From NCBI RefSeq assembly GCF_002269345.1, contig NZ_CP022889.1, positions 2,141,001 through 2,205,000 of the forward strand: DNA of 64,000 nt, read 5' to 3'. This document shows, piece after piece, positions 18,222 to 28,393 of this stretch. Position 1 is the stretch's first letter. Every line of letters starts with the position of its first letter. The notes under the pieces were generated by a model, which had not been told where the DNA came from, searched no databases, and saw only the letters and a list, made by a program, of their open reading frames with translations. The position numbers and the translations under genes were made by a program. This DNA comes from Tsuneonella mangrovi (lineage in GTDB: Bacteria; Pseudomonadota; Alphaproteobacteria; Sphingomonadales; Sphingomonadaceae).

Positions 18222-19271
18222 ATGGCCAGGCGCCGCCAAGCTGTGACGATCAAACACGTGGCTGCCGATGCGGGGGTGTCGTTGCAGACTGTCAGTCGCG
18301 TGATCAACAAGGAGCCAAGCGTTCGCCCCGAGATGAAGCAACGCGTCCAGCGCTCGATCGATAAGCTTGGATATGTGCCTTCGATCGCCGCGCAGCGGAT
18401 GAGCGGTTCGCGTTCGTACCTGATCCTGGCGGTGAACGATCGTGAGCGCACGATCGCCGACTGGACAGCACGGCAAGGCGCAGACTGGGTCGACCAGATG
18501 TTGCTGGGCGGGATGCTCAAGTGCGCCGAACACGGCTATCGCATGCTGTTTGAACTGGTCGATACCCACGACGACCACGTCGAACGGGAGCTGGCGACCG
18601 CGATTGCGGCGCTGCAGCCCGATGGCTTGATCCTGACGCCGCCACACTCCGACAATCCCAGGATTGTCGAATTCATGGCCAAGCAGAACATCCCGTTCGT
18701 CCGGATCGGCTCACACGATACCGACTGCGGGATCGCGATTTCGATGGACGACGAGGGATCTGCGCGGCTGGCAGCCCGCTACCTCGTCGATCGCGGGCAC
18801 AGCCAGATCGGGTTCATCGCCGGTTCGCCTGAATACCAGCTCAGCGAATGGCGCGTGGCTGGCTGGCGCGCAGTAATGGCCGAAGCGGGGTTCGCAACCG
18901 AAGGATTGCTGGCGCAGGGCGACTTCAGCTACCAATCCGGTCTCGCTGCGGCCAGGCAACTGCTCGATCGAGCCGAGAGACCTACTGCAATCATTGCATC
19001 GAACGACCAGATGTCGCTCGCGACGCTCGAAGTTGCGCGCGAGCGCGGGCTGGACATTCCGGGCGACCTGTCGATCATAAGTTTCGACAACACCCCGCTG
19101 GTGCACTTCACCCAGCCGCCGCTCACTGCGATCGACCAGCCGATTGCTGAAACCGCTTCGCGGGCGGTCGATCTGATTATCGCGGCCCAAAAAAGTGCGG
19201 AGTTGCCTGCTACACCGGTGGTCGTAAGCGGCAGCCTTGTCGAACGTGGCTCGGTCGCCGATCTCGCCTGA
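18222..19271 (+). CDS. LacI-family transcriptional regulator
   Basis: A 349-residue repressor. The N-terminal helix-turn-helix is VTIKHVAADAGVSLQTVSRV, followed by the hinge and a periplasmic-binding-protein-like sugar domain (DGLILTPPHSDN, GHSQIGFIAGSPEY, ASNDQMSLATLEVARERGL, ISFDNTPL). Such proteins bind CG-centred palindromes and release on binding a sugar. GAACGTTC sites before the TonB receptor and the GH3 gene are the obvious targets. Its 3' end overlaps the MFS gene start, so the two are probably cotranscribed. Confidence 0.92.
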   Translation: MARRRQAVTIKHVAADAGVSLQTVSRVINKEPSVRPEMKQRVQRSIDKLGYVPSIAAQRMSGSRSYLILAVNDRERTIADWTARQGADWVDQMLLGGMLKCAEHGYRMLFELVDTHDDHVERELATAIAALQPDGLILTPPHSDNPRIVEFMAKQNIPFVRIGSHDTDCGIAISMDDEGSARLAARYLVDRGHSQIGFIAGSPEYQLSEWRVAGWRAVMAEAGFATEGLLAQGDFSYQSGLAAARQLLDRAERPTAIIASNDQMSLATLEVARERGLDIPGDLSIISFDNTPLVHFTQPPLTAIDQPIAETASRAVDLIIAAQKSAELPATPVVVSGSLVERGSVADLA

Positions 19272-20490
19272 CGGGGCAGTTGATCGGGCGGACAGCGACC
19301 GCCGGCTGGGGCGGTTCATTGCCCTGTACGGCCTTGCCTGGGCCGGTGGAGCGATTTCCTACACCCCGTTCCTGACGATCCTGCTCCCGGTCATCGTTGT
19401 TCGGCTGTCCCCCCAAGGCGGAGCGGTCAGCTGGCTGGCCTACATCACCTTTACCGGTGCCATTACCGCCAGCTTTGCCAATATCGCGTTCGGCTACTTG
19501 AGCGATCGAACCCGCAATCGGCGTGGCTGGATCGCGGCCGGCCTAGCATTGTCATGCGTTTCGTTGATGACATTCTCGCGGATCGACAGCCTGCCGGGCC
19601 TGCTGGCGTTGATCGTGGTCTGGCAAACCGGCCTCAACATGATGCTCGGCCCGCTCGGTGCCTTGGCGGGGGATTGCGTGCCCGATCGCCGCAAGGGTGT
19701 GCTTGGCGGGATCTTGGCATTTGCGCCCGCGCTCGGCGCAGTGTCGGGCGCGTTGGTGACGTTGAATGGCCTTGCAAGTGGAGACCAGCGGCTGGCGATC
19801 GTCGCTTGCCTTGCAGCGGTGTGCGTTGTACCGATCCTGCTGGTTCCGATAAGGCCGTTGGTCGAAGCGATGCCTTCAGTTGCGGGACCAAATTCGTTTG
19901 ACGAAGATGATCGCCAATTTGTCGGGGTTCCCGAGCGCTGGATTGTCATCCGCATGTGGCTTGCACGGCTGAGTCTGCAAGTTTCCGAAGCGGCGCTGTT
20001 TGCCTACATTTACCTGTGGTTCCGGTCGATCGATCCGGGAACGACCGACAACCGCGCGGCGACCATCTTCAGCACTGCGCTGCTGGTATCGGCACCGCTC
20101 GCGTTGTTGGTCGGACGCTGGTCGGACCGCGTTGGCCGCCCTTTTCTCGCGCTTGCAATTTGCGCTGGCCTGGCGAGCGCCGGACTCCTGACGATGGCGC
20201 TTGCCAGTACCCTGCCTCTCGCGATCGCCGGCTACCTGCTTTTCGGAGTTGCAAGCGCGATCTTCCTCGCGCTGCATACTGCACAGACACTGCGCATCCT
20301 CCCGCAACCCAAGCGGCGCGGGCGCGATCTGGGCCTGTTCAACCTGACCAATACCGTGCCTTCGCTTGTCATGCCGGCGCTGACGCTCGCGCTCGTCCCG
20401 ACGTTCGGGTTTTCGAGCTTGTTCGTCCTGCTCGCGGTGTTGGCAAGCCTTTCTGCCGCGCTTCTTTTCTCGATTTCCCAGCCTGAATGA
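19246..20490 (+). CDS. MFS transporter (sugar uptake candidate)
   Basis: About 414 residues with twelve predicted membrane helices. The conserved MFS loop GYLSDRTRNRRG follows helices 2-3, and a second GRWSDRVGRPF is in the C-terminal half. It resembles the SLC45/GPH-like sugar carriers found with TonB receptors in sphingomonads. GTG at 19246 is chosen; TTG at 19237 is in the same frame. Either overlaps the LacI gene. Context suggests it moves the sugar released by the GH3 enzyme across the inner membrane. That is inference. Confidence 0.85.
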   Translation: MARSPISPDGAVDRADSDRRLGRFIALYGLAWAGGAISYTPFLTILLPVIVVRLSPQGGAVSWLAYITFTGAITASFANIAFGYLSDRTRNRRGWIAAGLALSCVSLMTFSRIDSLPGLLALIVVWQTGLNMMLGPLGALAGDCVPDRRKGVLGGILAFAPALGAVSGALVTLNGLASGDQRLAIVACLAAVCVVPILLVPIRPLVEAMPSVAGPNSFDEDDRQFVGVPERWIVIRMWLARLSLQVSEAALFAYIYLWFRSIDPGTTDNRAATIFSTALLVSAPLALLVGRWSDRVGRPFLALAICAGLASAGLLTMALASTLPLAIAGYLLFGVASAIFLALHTAQTLRILPQPKRRGRDLGLFNLTNTVPSLVMPALTLALVPTFGFSSLFVLLAVLASLSAALLFSISQPE

Positions 20491-20535
20491 GAGCCACGCT
20501 TGATTTTGCTGCGGGCCCATGCCAAGAAATTATGA

Positions 20536-20556
20536 GAACGTTCACATAGAACGTGA
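20536..20556. promoter_or_regulatory. Candidate LacI-family operator before the GH3 gene
   Basis: GAACGTTCAC at 20536-20545 repeats the element found before the TonB receptor. A second, degenerate half (GAACGTGA, 20549-20556) follows. It lies 16 bases before the GH3 start, a repressing position. Confidence 0.65.
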
Positions 20557-20571
20557 ATGGGAGAGGGATTG

Positions 20572-23004
<2,433 letters not shown>

Positions 23005-23071
23005 TCCTGCAATAGGTTGCGAGCTTTGGCAGCCGCGCTTCGGCGCAGCGAGCAAGGCGCTCGTGCGCAAG

Positions 23072-23086
23072 GTGGCGGAGACGGAG
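23072..23086 (+). repeat. attL: left 15-bp copy of the tRNA-Ser 3' end
   Basis: GTGGCGGAGACGGAG is identical to 40280-40294, which is the 3' end of tRNA-Ser read on the plus strand. It marks the left boundary of the integrated element, 68 bases after the GH3 stop. Confidence 0.85.
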
Positions 23087-23194
23087 TCCGCCTAACTATC
23101 AGCCAGATGCGGTCGCATCAGTTCTCTAATACCCTGAAAATAAGCGGTGGAAATGGGTATCTGCCCCATGACCTGTTCGCATCTGTTCGATTGC

Positions 23195-23238
23195 GTTCCC
23201 ATAAAACCGTGATAGTATTGGGGAACGGTTATGGGAAC
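23195..23238. repeat. Inverted repeat upstream of the first island gene
   Basis: GTTCCCATAAAACCGT (23195-23210) and ACGGTTATGGGAAC (23225-23238) are inverted with a two-base bulge. They lie just before the first island gene and integrase, and could be an autoregulatory operator or an accessory integrase/excisionase site. Confidence 0.5.
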
Positions 23239-23257
23239 GGATGATGGATAGGCTTCG

Positions 23258-23722
23258 ATGAGTATCAATGCGCTTACCGCTGATCAGATTGGGCTGATGT
23301 GTCGTCAGGTTGATGAGTTGGTCGATGCAGGGGTGAGTCTCAACTTGGCCATTCGCACCTTAGAGACCGCCGTCGATACAACTGCCAAGCACCTGATCCT
23401 TGGCAACGCTAGCCCGCATAGCGCAGATCAGGTCCCAAAGAAGCAGTGGTCAGTTGCTGCTAGGGCTGCCCATTGCGAAGACCCGCGACGCCCACCGAAA
23501 GAATATCTGCGTGTGGAGCACGGAACACCTCGCAGGGCATTCACGAGGCTTGTGCTCGATGCCTATCGCTTGGGCGAACTCAATCAATCGAAGTTCGAAA
23601 GTTTGGTGGAAAGATACTGGAAAGTCGCTGTCGTCACATTGGAAGAGGACGCACGTTTAATGCGATCGCAGATGATGGACACGCCAGATCAGCGTTGGGC
23701 AGCAGCTGGAATTAAGTTCTGA
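23258..23722 (+). CDS. Conserved-looking island protein upstream of the integrase, unknown function
   Basis: A 154-residue soluble protein with a helical N-terminus (ALTADQIGLMCRQVDELVDAGVSLNLAIRTLE) and a basic middle. I recognise no family. TGATG links its stop to the integrase start (1-bp overlap), so it is co-expressed and may control integration or excision. ATG at 23258 follows AGGCTTCG, a weak ribosome site. Confidence 0.7.
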   Translation: MSINALTADQIGLMCRQVDELVDAGVSLNLAIRTLETAVDTTAKHLILGNASPHSADQVPKKQWSVAARAAHCEDPRRPPKEYLRVEHGTPRRAFTRLVLDAYRLGELNQSKFESLVERYWKVAVVTLEEDARLMRSQMMDTPDQRWAAAGIKF

Positions 23723-24984
23723 TGCCAAAGAAACTCGTCAATGCGCTAACCTCTTTGGCAGTGAAGAACGCCAAGCCGGGACGCCATGCAGACGGTGGCG
23801 GCCTGCATTTGCTGGTCAAACCGAGCGGGGCGCGCTCCTGGGTCTATCGTTTCATGCTGGACGGAAAGTCTCGCGACGTTGGCTTGGGTGCGGCTGGTCC
23901 CGACGGAATATCACTTGCCGATGCCCGCGACGCCCGCGATGCGCTACGCCTCAAGGTCAAGGCGGGCATTGATCCGCTCGAAGAGCGCGCTCAGGAAGCC
24001 GCTGAGGCGCAAGCGGCTGCTCAGGCTGCCAAGGTGGCCGGAACCACGTTCAAAGACGTTGCTGCGGCCTATATCGCCGCCAATCAGGATAGCTGGCGCA
24101 ACCCCAAGCATCGCCAGCAATGGAAGAACACACTCGCCACCTATGTCTATCCGGTAATTGGCGACATGCCGGTGGCCGAGGTCGAGACGGCGCATGTGCT
24201 CAAAATCCTCGAGCCGATCTGGAAAGGGAAAGCCGAGACCGCCAGCCGCATTCGCGGACGGATCGAAACCGTGCTCGATGCCGCCAAGGCGCGTGGCTAT
24301 CGGCAAGGGGAGAACCCTGCGCGCTGGCGCGGGCACCTTGCGCAAATCCTGCCAGCTCGCACCCGGCTATCGCGCGGGCATCACAAGGCGCTGCCGTTTG
24401 AGGACATTCCGACCGTCATTGCCGCACTCCGCGCGCGTGAGGCTGTCGCGGCGCTGGCACTGGAGTTTACGATCCTCACCGCTGCTCGCTCGGGCGAAGC
24501 TATCGGTGCGACTTGGGCGGAGGTCGATCTGGACAAGGCAATCTGGACGATCCCAGCCGACCGCATGAAGGCCGCGAAAGAGCATCGCGTCCCACTGTCA
24601 CCGCGCGCGGTTGAGATACTGGAGAGCATGAAGCCTCTTAACACAGGCGGGAAACAGGCTGCACCGCTGTTCCCCGGCGCAAAGGGCGGCAAGCTATCGG
24701 GCATGGCCATGGCAATGCTGATGCGCCGCATGAAGGTTGACGCAACCGTGCACGGCTTCCGATCGGGCTTTCGCGATTGGGCGGCCGAACGCACCGGATA
24801 TGCCCATGAGGTTGCCGAAATGGCGCTGGCCCACACGATCGAAAACAAGGTTGAGCGGGCCTATCGGCGCGGCGATCTGCTCGACAAGCGGCGGCGGCTC
24901 ATGGATGATTGGGCCACCTATTGCGCCAGCGACGGCGCGGCTGGTGAAAAGGTGACGCCGATCAGAAAAGCAGACGTTGCGTAA
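23722..24984 (+). CDS. P4-type tyrosine site-specific integrase
   Basis: A 420-residue recombinase. The N-terminal DUF4102 arm-binding domain shows KPGRHADGGGLHLLVKPSGARSW, split by its Gly-rich turn. A core-binding domain follows (about 108-200), then the catalytic domain. The catalytic set is complete: Arg256 in TAARSGEA, His344 and Arg347 in HGFRSGFRDWA, His371 in LAHT, and nucleophile Tyr381 in VERAYRRGD. Such integrases use tRNA 3' ends, matching the tRNA-Ser repeat here. It lies at the end away from the tRNA gene, which is unusual but known. Confidence 0.95.
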   Translation: MPKKLVNALTSLAVKNAKPGRHADGGGLHLLVKPSGARSWVYRFMLDGKSRDVGLGAAGPDGISLADARDARDALRLKVKAGIDPLEERAQEAAEAQAAAQAAKVAGTTFKDVAAAYIAANQDSWRNPKHRQQWKNTLATYVYPVIGDMPVAEVETAHVLKILEPIWKGKAETASRIRGRIETVLDAAKARGYRQGENPARWRGHLAQILPARTRLSRGHHKALPFEDIPTVIAALRAREAVAALALEFTILTAARSGEAIGATWAEVDLDKAIWTIPADRMKAAKEHRVPLSPRAVEILESMKPLNTGGKQAAPLFPGAKGGKLSGMAMAMLMRRMKVDATVHGFRSGFRDWAAERTGYAHEVAEMALAHTIENKVERAYRRGDLLDKRRRLMDDWATYCASDGAAGEKVTPIRKADVA

Positions 24985-25041
24985 GGTCCGCTATGGGGTG
25001 GTTAGCGGTCATCCGAGATTCTCGATTGAACGACCTTTCCT

Positions 25042-25057
25042 GGTCCGAATGCGGACC
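25042..25057 (+). terminator. Possible hairpin terminator after the integrase
   Basis: GGTCCG and CGGACC enclose AATG and are followed by GTCGGCTTTT. The T tract is short and offset, so termination is tentative. Confidence 0.35.
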
Positions 25058-25195
25058 GTCGGCTTTTCATTCACAGGCTAGGAAGGCCGACAATCTCCAA
25101 CGGCCCACCTCTGAACGTTTCGGGTAAACGCTGTTTACACGACGCGACCAGGAATTGCCGTTATATTCACACCACACCAAACCGGAGTCACGTCC

Positions 25196-25747
25196 ATGCC
25201 TCGCCGATCCAACCTGCTTGCCGTCCTTGCCCTTCTTTCGAGCAGTACGATAACGGCCCAGGAAATAGCAGACTCGGCAGACTCGGCAGACTCGGCAGAC
25301 TCGGCAGACTCGGCAGAGTTCGACATGATCGCTTTCGAGGTCAAGAGTTGGGGAGCCCCTGCGAACCGCTGGCAGTATGGACCCAACTACGGTGGCGTTT
25401 GGGTCGAGGTAATTTCAGAGCCAACCGATCGATTGGGCAGCTACACTCTCGCCTTTCATCCGATAGCCGCCAATCGAGATCGGTATTTAATGCTCGAGGC
25501 TATCGTGGATCGGCTTCCTGCAGAAATCCCCGTGTTTGAAGGTTGCAAACGGAAGATGACGGATATGCCTTACGGCACACTCCGGCTGACAAGGGGGGCA
25601 GTTACCAAGGAGATTGCATGGAAATCAGGATGCATGGATGACGAGTACGTCCAGTTCATGGACACGTTGAAGGAAGCCGACCGTATGGTTACAGATTGGG
25701 GGAAAATGGCTCCGGCCTCAAGGACAGAGGAACATCGCATCGAGTAG
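25196..25747 (+). CDS. Secreted protein with tandem Ala-Asp-Ser repeats, unknown function
   Basis: A 183-residue protein. A signal-like N-terminus (LLAVLALLSSSTITAQ) is followed at once by five Ala-Asp-Ser repeats, then a globular region with two cysteines (FEGCKRK and KSGCMDDE) that could form a disulfide. No family is recognised. The repeat is encoded by a nearly perfect 9-bp DNA tandem, so its length may vary between isolates without shifting frame. Confidence 0.6.
   Translation: MPRRSNLLAVLALLSSSTITAQEIADSADSADSADSADSAEFDMIAFEVKSWGAPANRWQYGPNYGGVWVEVISEPTDRLGSYTLAFHPIAANRDRYLMLEAIVDRLPAEIPVFEGCKRKMTDMPYGTLRLTRGAVTKEIAWKSGCMDDEYVQFMDTLKEADRMVTDWGKMAPASRTEEHRIE
25268..25312 (+). repeat. 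Tandem 9-bp repeat (GCAGACTCG x5)
   Basis: Five perfect copies lie within the secreted-protein gene, followed by a partial copy. Each unit encodes Ala-Asp-Ser. Confidence 0.9.
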
Positions 25748-26194
25748 CCGTCGTTATCGAATGAACTTTTCTCTAATCGCCTTATTTCAATGCTAGTTGG
25801 TCGAGCGAGATGAAGTGGCCAAAGCTTGCGAAGGTTTGCGGCGTTGCTGCTGCAATCCCATGGATTGTGGTGCAAAGCAGACCTGCGAGCGAACGTCCGC
25901 AATCGGGTCATTATCTGACCAGCCGCTTCTGGGCGTTGAACTGAGCGACTTCCAAGTCGAAAATGGGGTGGAAAGCGGACATTGTCCTAGGCCGGAGCGG
26001 AGTCGCTTTAGGCCCCTCCCTATGAACACGGCTGGGATACTGCTACCGCTTCCCCTTCTCAACGTCTCCTAGAATTACGACGAACTTGGACAGAGGATGA
26101 AGTTTCCCTGCTATCCTGAATATCTTCGGCATGCCCTGCGTACGCCCTCATTTACCCCCAACGATGGACATCAAAGCGGCCCGAGGCTCTACCT
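25748..26194. other. 447-bp convergent intergenic region without a supportable gene
   Basis: It lies between the secreted-protein gene and the 3' end of the AraC gene. Two overlapping 90-residue frames exist on opposite strands (25797-26072 and 25793-26062). Both lack ribosome sites and recognisable domains. I see no clear terminator or repeat. Confidence 0.5.
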
Positions 26195-27277
26195 CTAGCT
26201 CGAAGAGACTTCCGACTTCGACTTACCGCGCTGCAAACGGCTTCGATACTGCGATGGGCATTCGCCGAACCAACTCTTGAAAGCGCGGGAAAAGCTGGAA
26301 ACGTCCGCATACCCCGTATCTCGTGCAATGACCTGCAACGGCAATCCAGGATTCACTATCAGCCTTGAAATTTGGCTCATCCTTAGGTCGTCCACAATCT
26401 CTTGATATTTTATGTCCGCTTCAGACAGACGCCGGCAGAGGGTCCGAACTGAAATATTCTCGCGCAAAGCAATTTCCTTGAGCCGGGGTACGCGATTTTC
26501 TCTTTCGATTATTGACTTCACACAGGAACGAATTTTGTTCGGAAAATCTGACTCATGCAATCGCTTTTCTAGCAATCCCAAATCTGCAAGCGCCAATCGC
26601 CATAAGCTTTCTTCAAAGTCAAAATTTCTCCTCTGCTCCCAATGCTTCGGGTAGATTATACCGTTATTTCTCGCTCCGAATTCGATTTGGGCACCCAACT
26701 CTGACTCCATGATAAAACCGGATTCATCCTTCGAAAGCGTCAGGAATATCTGCATTTGGCTTAGATCATCGACTAGGAAACCTTGGATCATTCGGCTGAA
26801 GAGGATCACTCGGATTGCCGAATAGAATCCCAGAATTCCTCCGATATCAATTTGCTCTACTATCTGAATTTTTACCCTATATTGATCAACGGATCGATAG
26901 ATTTTGACGCATGGATTGGTCGCAGACAAAAGCGTCACTAAACTTCTGCTCGCTTCTTCGAGAGTTGGCGCATTCCTCACGATCAGAGCTGCGTCGGGGC
27001 CCGTCACCAGGCGCTTGCTCTTGAGAGTTCGATCGATCAGTTCTCCGCTCTTGCCGTGTTCAAGAATGTTTGCAGTGATAACAAGACCATCGCGGTACGT
27101 TGTTTTGTGCGGAACACCGCAACTGAGATCGACGTCCGTTCCCTCAAAGTACCAATCCGGCCAACCAAGCCACTCGCCAAAAGGGCCAAGAACCCCGATC
27201 CATGTTTGTAGCGTAGCCTTGCCGCCCAATTCTTGCGCAGCCTTCAGTGCTTGCTCGACATGTGTTCCCACAGCCAA
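26195..27277 (-). CDS. AraC-family transcriptional regulator
   Basis: A 360-residue regulator. The N-terminal 240 residues are like the arabinose-binding domain of the OruR/ArgR-type AraC group (HKTTYRDGLVITANILEHGKS). The two C-terminal helix-turn-helices are LKEIALRENISVRTLCRRLSE and LQVIARDTGYADVSSFSRAF, followed by KSWFGECPSQYR, the family signature. Its composition is more AT-rich than flanking core genes, consistent with transfer. The target is unknown; no gene diverges from it closely. Confidence 0.88.
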   Translation of the reverse strand: MAVGTHVEQALKAAQELGGKATLQTWIGVLGPFGEWLGWPDWYFEGTDVDLSCGVPHKTTYRDGLVITANILEHGKSGELIDRTLKSKRLVTGPDAALIVRNAPTLEEASRSLVTLLSATNPCVKIYRSVDQYRVKIQIVEQIDIGGILGFYSAIRVILFSRMIQGFLVDDLSQMQIFLTLSKDESGFIMESELGAQIEFGARNNGIIYPKHWEQRRNFDFEESLWRLALADLGLLEKRLHESDFPNKIRSCVKSIIERENRVPRLKEIALRENISVRTLCRRLSEADIKYQEIVDDLRMSQISRLIVNPGLPLQVIARDTGYADVSSFSRAFKSWFGECPSQYRSRLQRGKSKSEVSSS

Positions 27278-27525
27278 CCTCTTCCCGTTATAGGGTCCAC
27301 CGGACGCCCATCTCGCTCAAGCCAACATTCCTAGTTGAGAGTGCCACGAATCTCCCATGACGCCAATTCCCTGGCGTAACGCTCTGACAAAAATCTAAAA
27401 ATACAGAATAATCTATGGTCCTCCAAGGATTGGCTGAAGGCTAGGAGTTGTATTGGGCCTGCCGTCCCCTTTTGCACGCTCCGCTTTCCGTGCAGGCGGC
27501 ACGATGCGTCTGATCGCTAGCGAGC

Positions 27526-28197
27526 CTACAATCTTGCCCGCACTGCAATTCTAATGGCTTCGGTAGTTGTCTTTGCGCCAAGGCGCTCGATCATATTGCT
27601 GCGGTGAAGCTTGATTGTCCGTTCTGCCAGGCCGAGTTCAAAAGCAATCTGCTTTGCTGGCAAACCCCGAGCGATTCCTGAAAGTACTTGCTTCTGCCTT
27701 TTTGTCAGTAACTTAACGAGACGCCGAGCGCGCTCTTCCCTCATTTGAACAAATTGGTCTTTTGCATCGGGTGGCCGAAACTGGTGGCCGATAAAGCCAA
27801 CTAGAGTTTGGTCTTCGTCGAAGATTGGCGCAATCATAACGGAATTCAGGAAGGGCGTTCCATCCTTGCGGTAATTCAACAGCTCAACGACGACTGGACT
27901 TTCTGACCTTATTGCTTCGTGAAGGATTCGGACGGACTCAGCGTCTGTTTCCGGACCCTGAAGAAAACGACAGTTGCGACCTATGACCTCCTGTCGCCCG
28001 TAACCCGTAAGTTCGAGAAACGGATCGTTGCAAAGCACTATCGGATTGTCCGGCTCGCGTGCGTCAGTAATAATTATTGACGCATGGTCAGTTGCCGCCA
28101 ATTCCTTGAATGCGTCGATTGCTCCCACCTCTAAGCCCCTTCTCAGACGTGCCCTAAGGTGCAGGGAGTTTTCGCGCTGGGGCTCTAACTTGTCCAT
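27526..28197 (-). CDS. LOV-HTH blue-light-responsive transcription factor (EL222-like)
   Basis: A 223-residue one-component regulator. The LOV domain (about residues 35-140) has the flavin-cysteine motif GRNCRFLQG with Cys76, LLNYRKDGTPFLNSV and FIGHQF. A LuxR-type helix-turn-helix follows (LLTKRQKQVLSGIARGLPAKQIAFELG, then ERTIKLHRSNMIERL), split by its turn. In EL222 from Erythrobacter litoralis, light forms a Cys-FMN adduct and releases the HTH for DNA-binding dimerisation. ATG at 28197 is chosen; a TTG at 28239 is in frame. The gene is carried on the island, so light control of island cargo is possible. Confidence 0.9.
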   Translation of the reverse strand: MDKLEPQRENSLHLRARLRRGLEVGAIDAFKELAATDHASIIITDAREPDNPIVLCNDPFLELTGYGRQEVIGRNCRFLQGPETDAESVRILHEAIRSESPVVVELLNYRKDGTPFLNSVMIAPIFDEDQTLVGFIGHQFRPPDAKDQFVQMREERARRLVKLLTKRQKQVLSGIARGLPAKQIAFELGLAERTIKLHRSNMIERLGAKTTTEAIRIAVRARL

Positions 28198-28393
28198 ATG
28201 AAAATGGCGCCATGGAGTTAACAGATTCTGCCAGACCAAAACCCCATTTCGGAAGTTGCGAGCCGAAGCTGGCCATGTATCAAGAACCAGCTCAACACAC
28301 TTTGCACTCCAAGCTCGATCCTTTGCACTTGAATGCCTTCGAGTGTCATCAAAAGGCCCTATGAGGAAGTGACAAATAGTTCTTGGCGTCGAC

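Noticed and set aside
25268..25312. CRISPR-like array
   Set aside because: Units are 9 bp, contiguous, with no spacers; they encode a tripeptide repeat.
25797..26072. Small ORFs on both strands in the convergent gap
   Set aside because: They overlap each other, have no ribosome site and no recognisable sequence.
27473..27494. Hairpin TGCACG/CGTGCA as terminator of the LOV-HTH gene
   Set aside because: In the needed direction it is followed by AAAAGGGG rather than a T tract.
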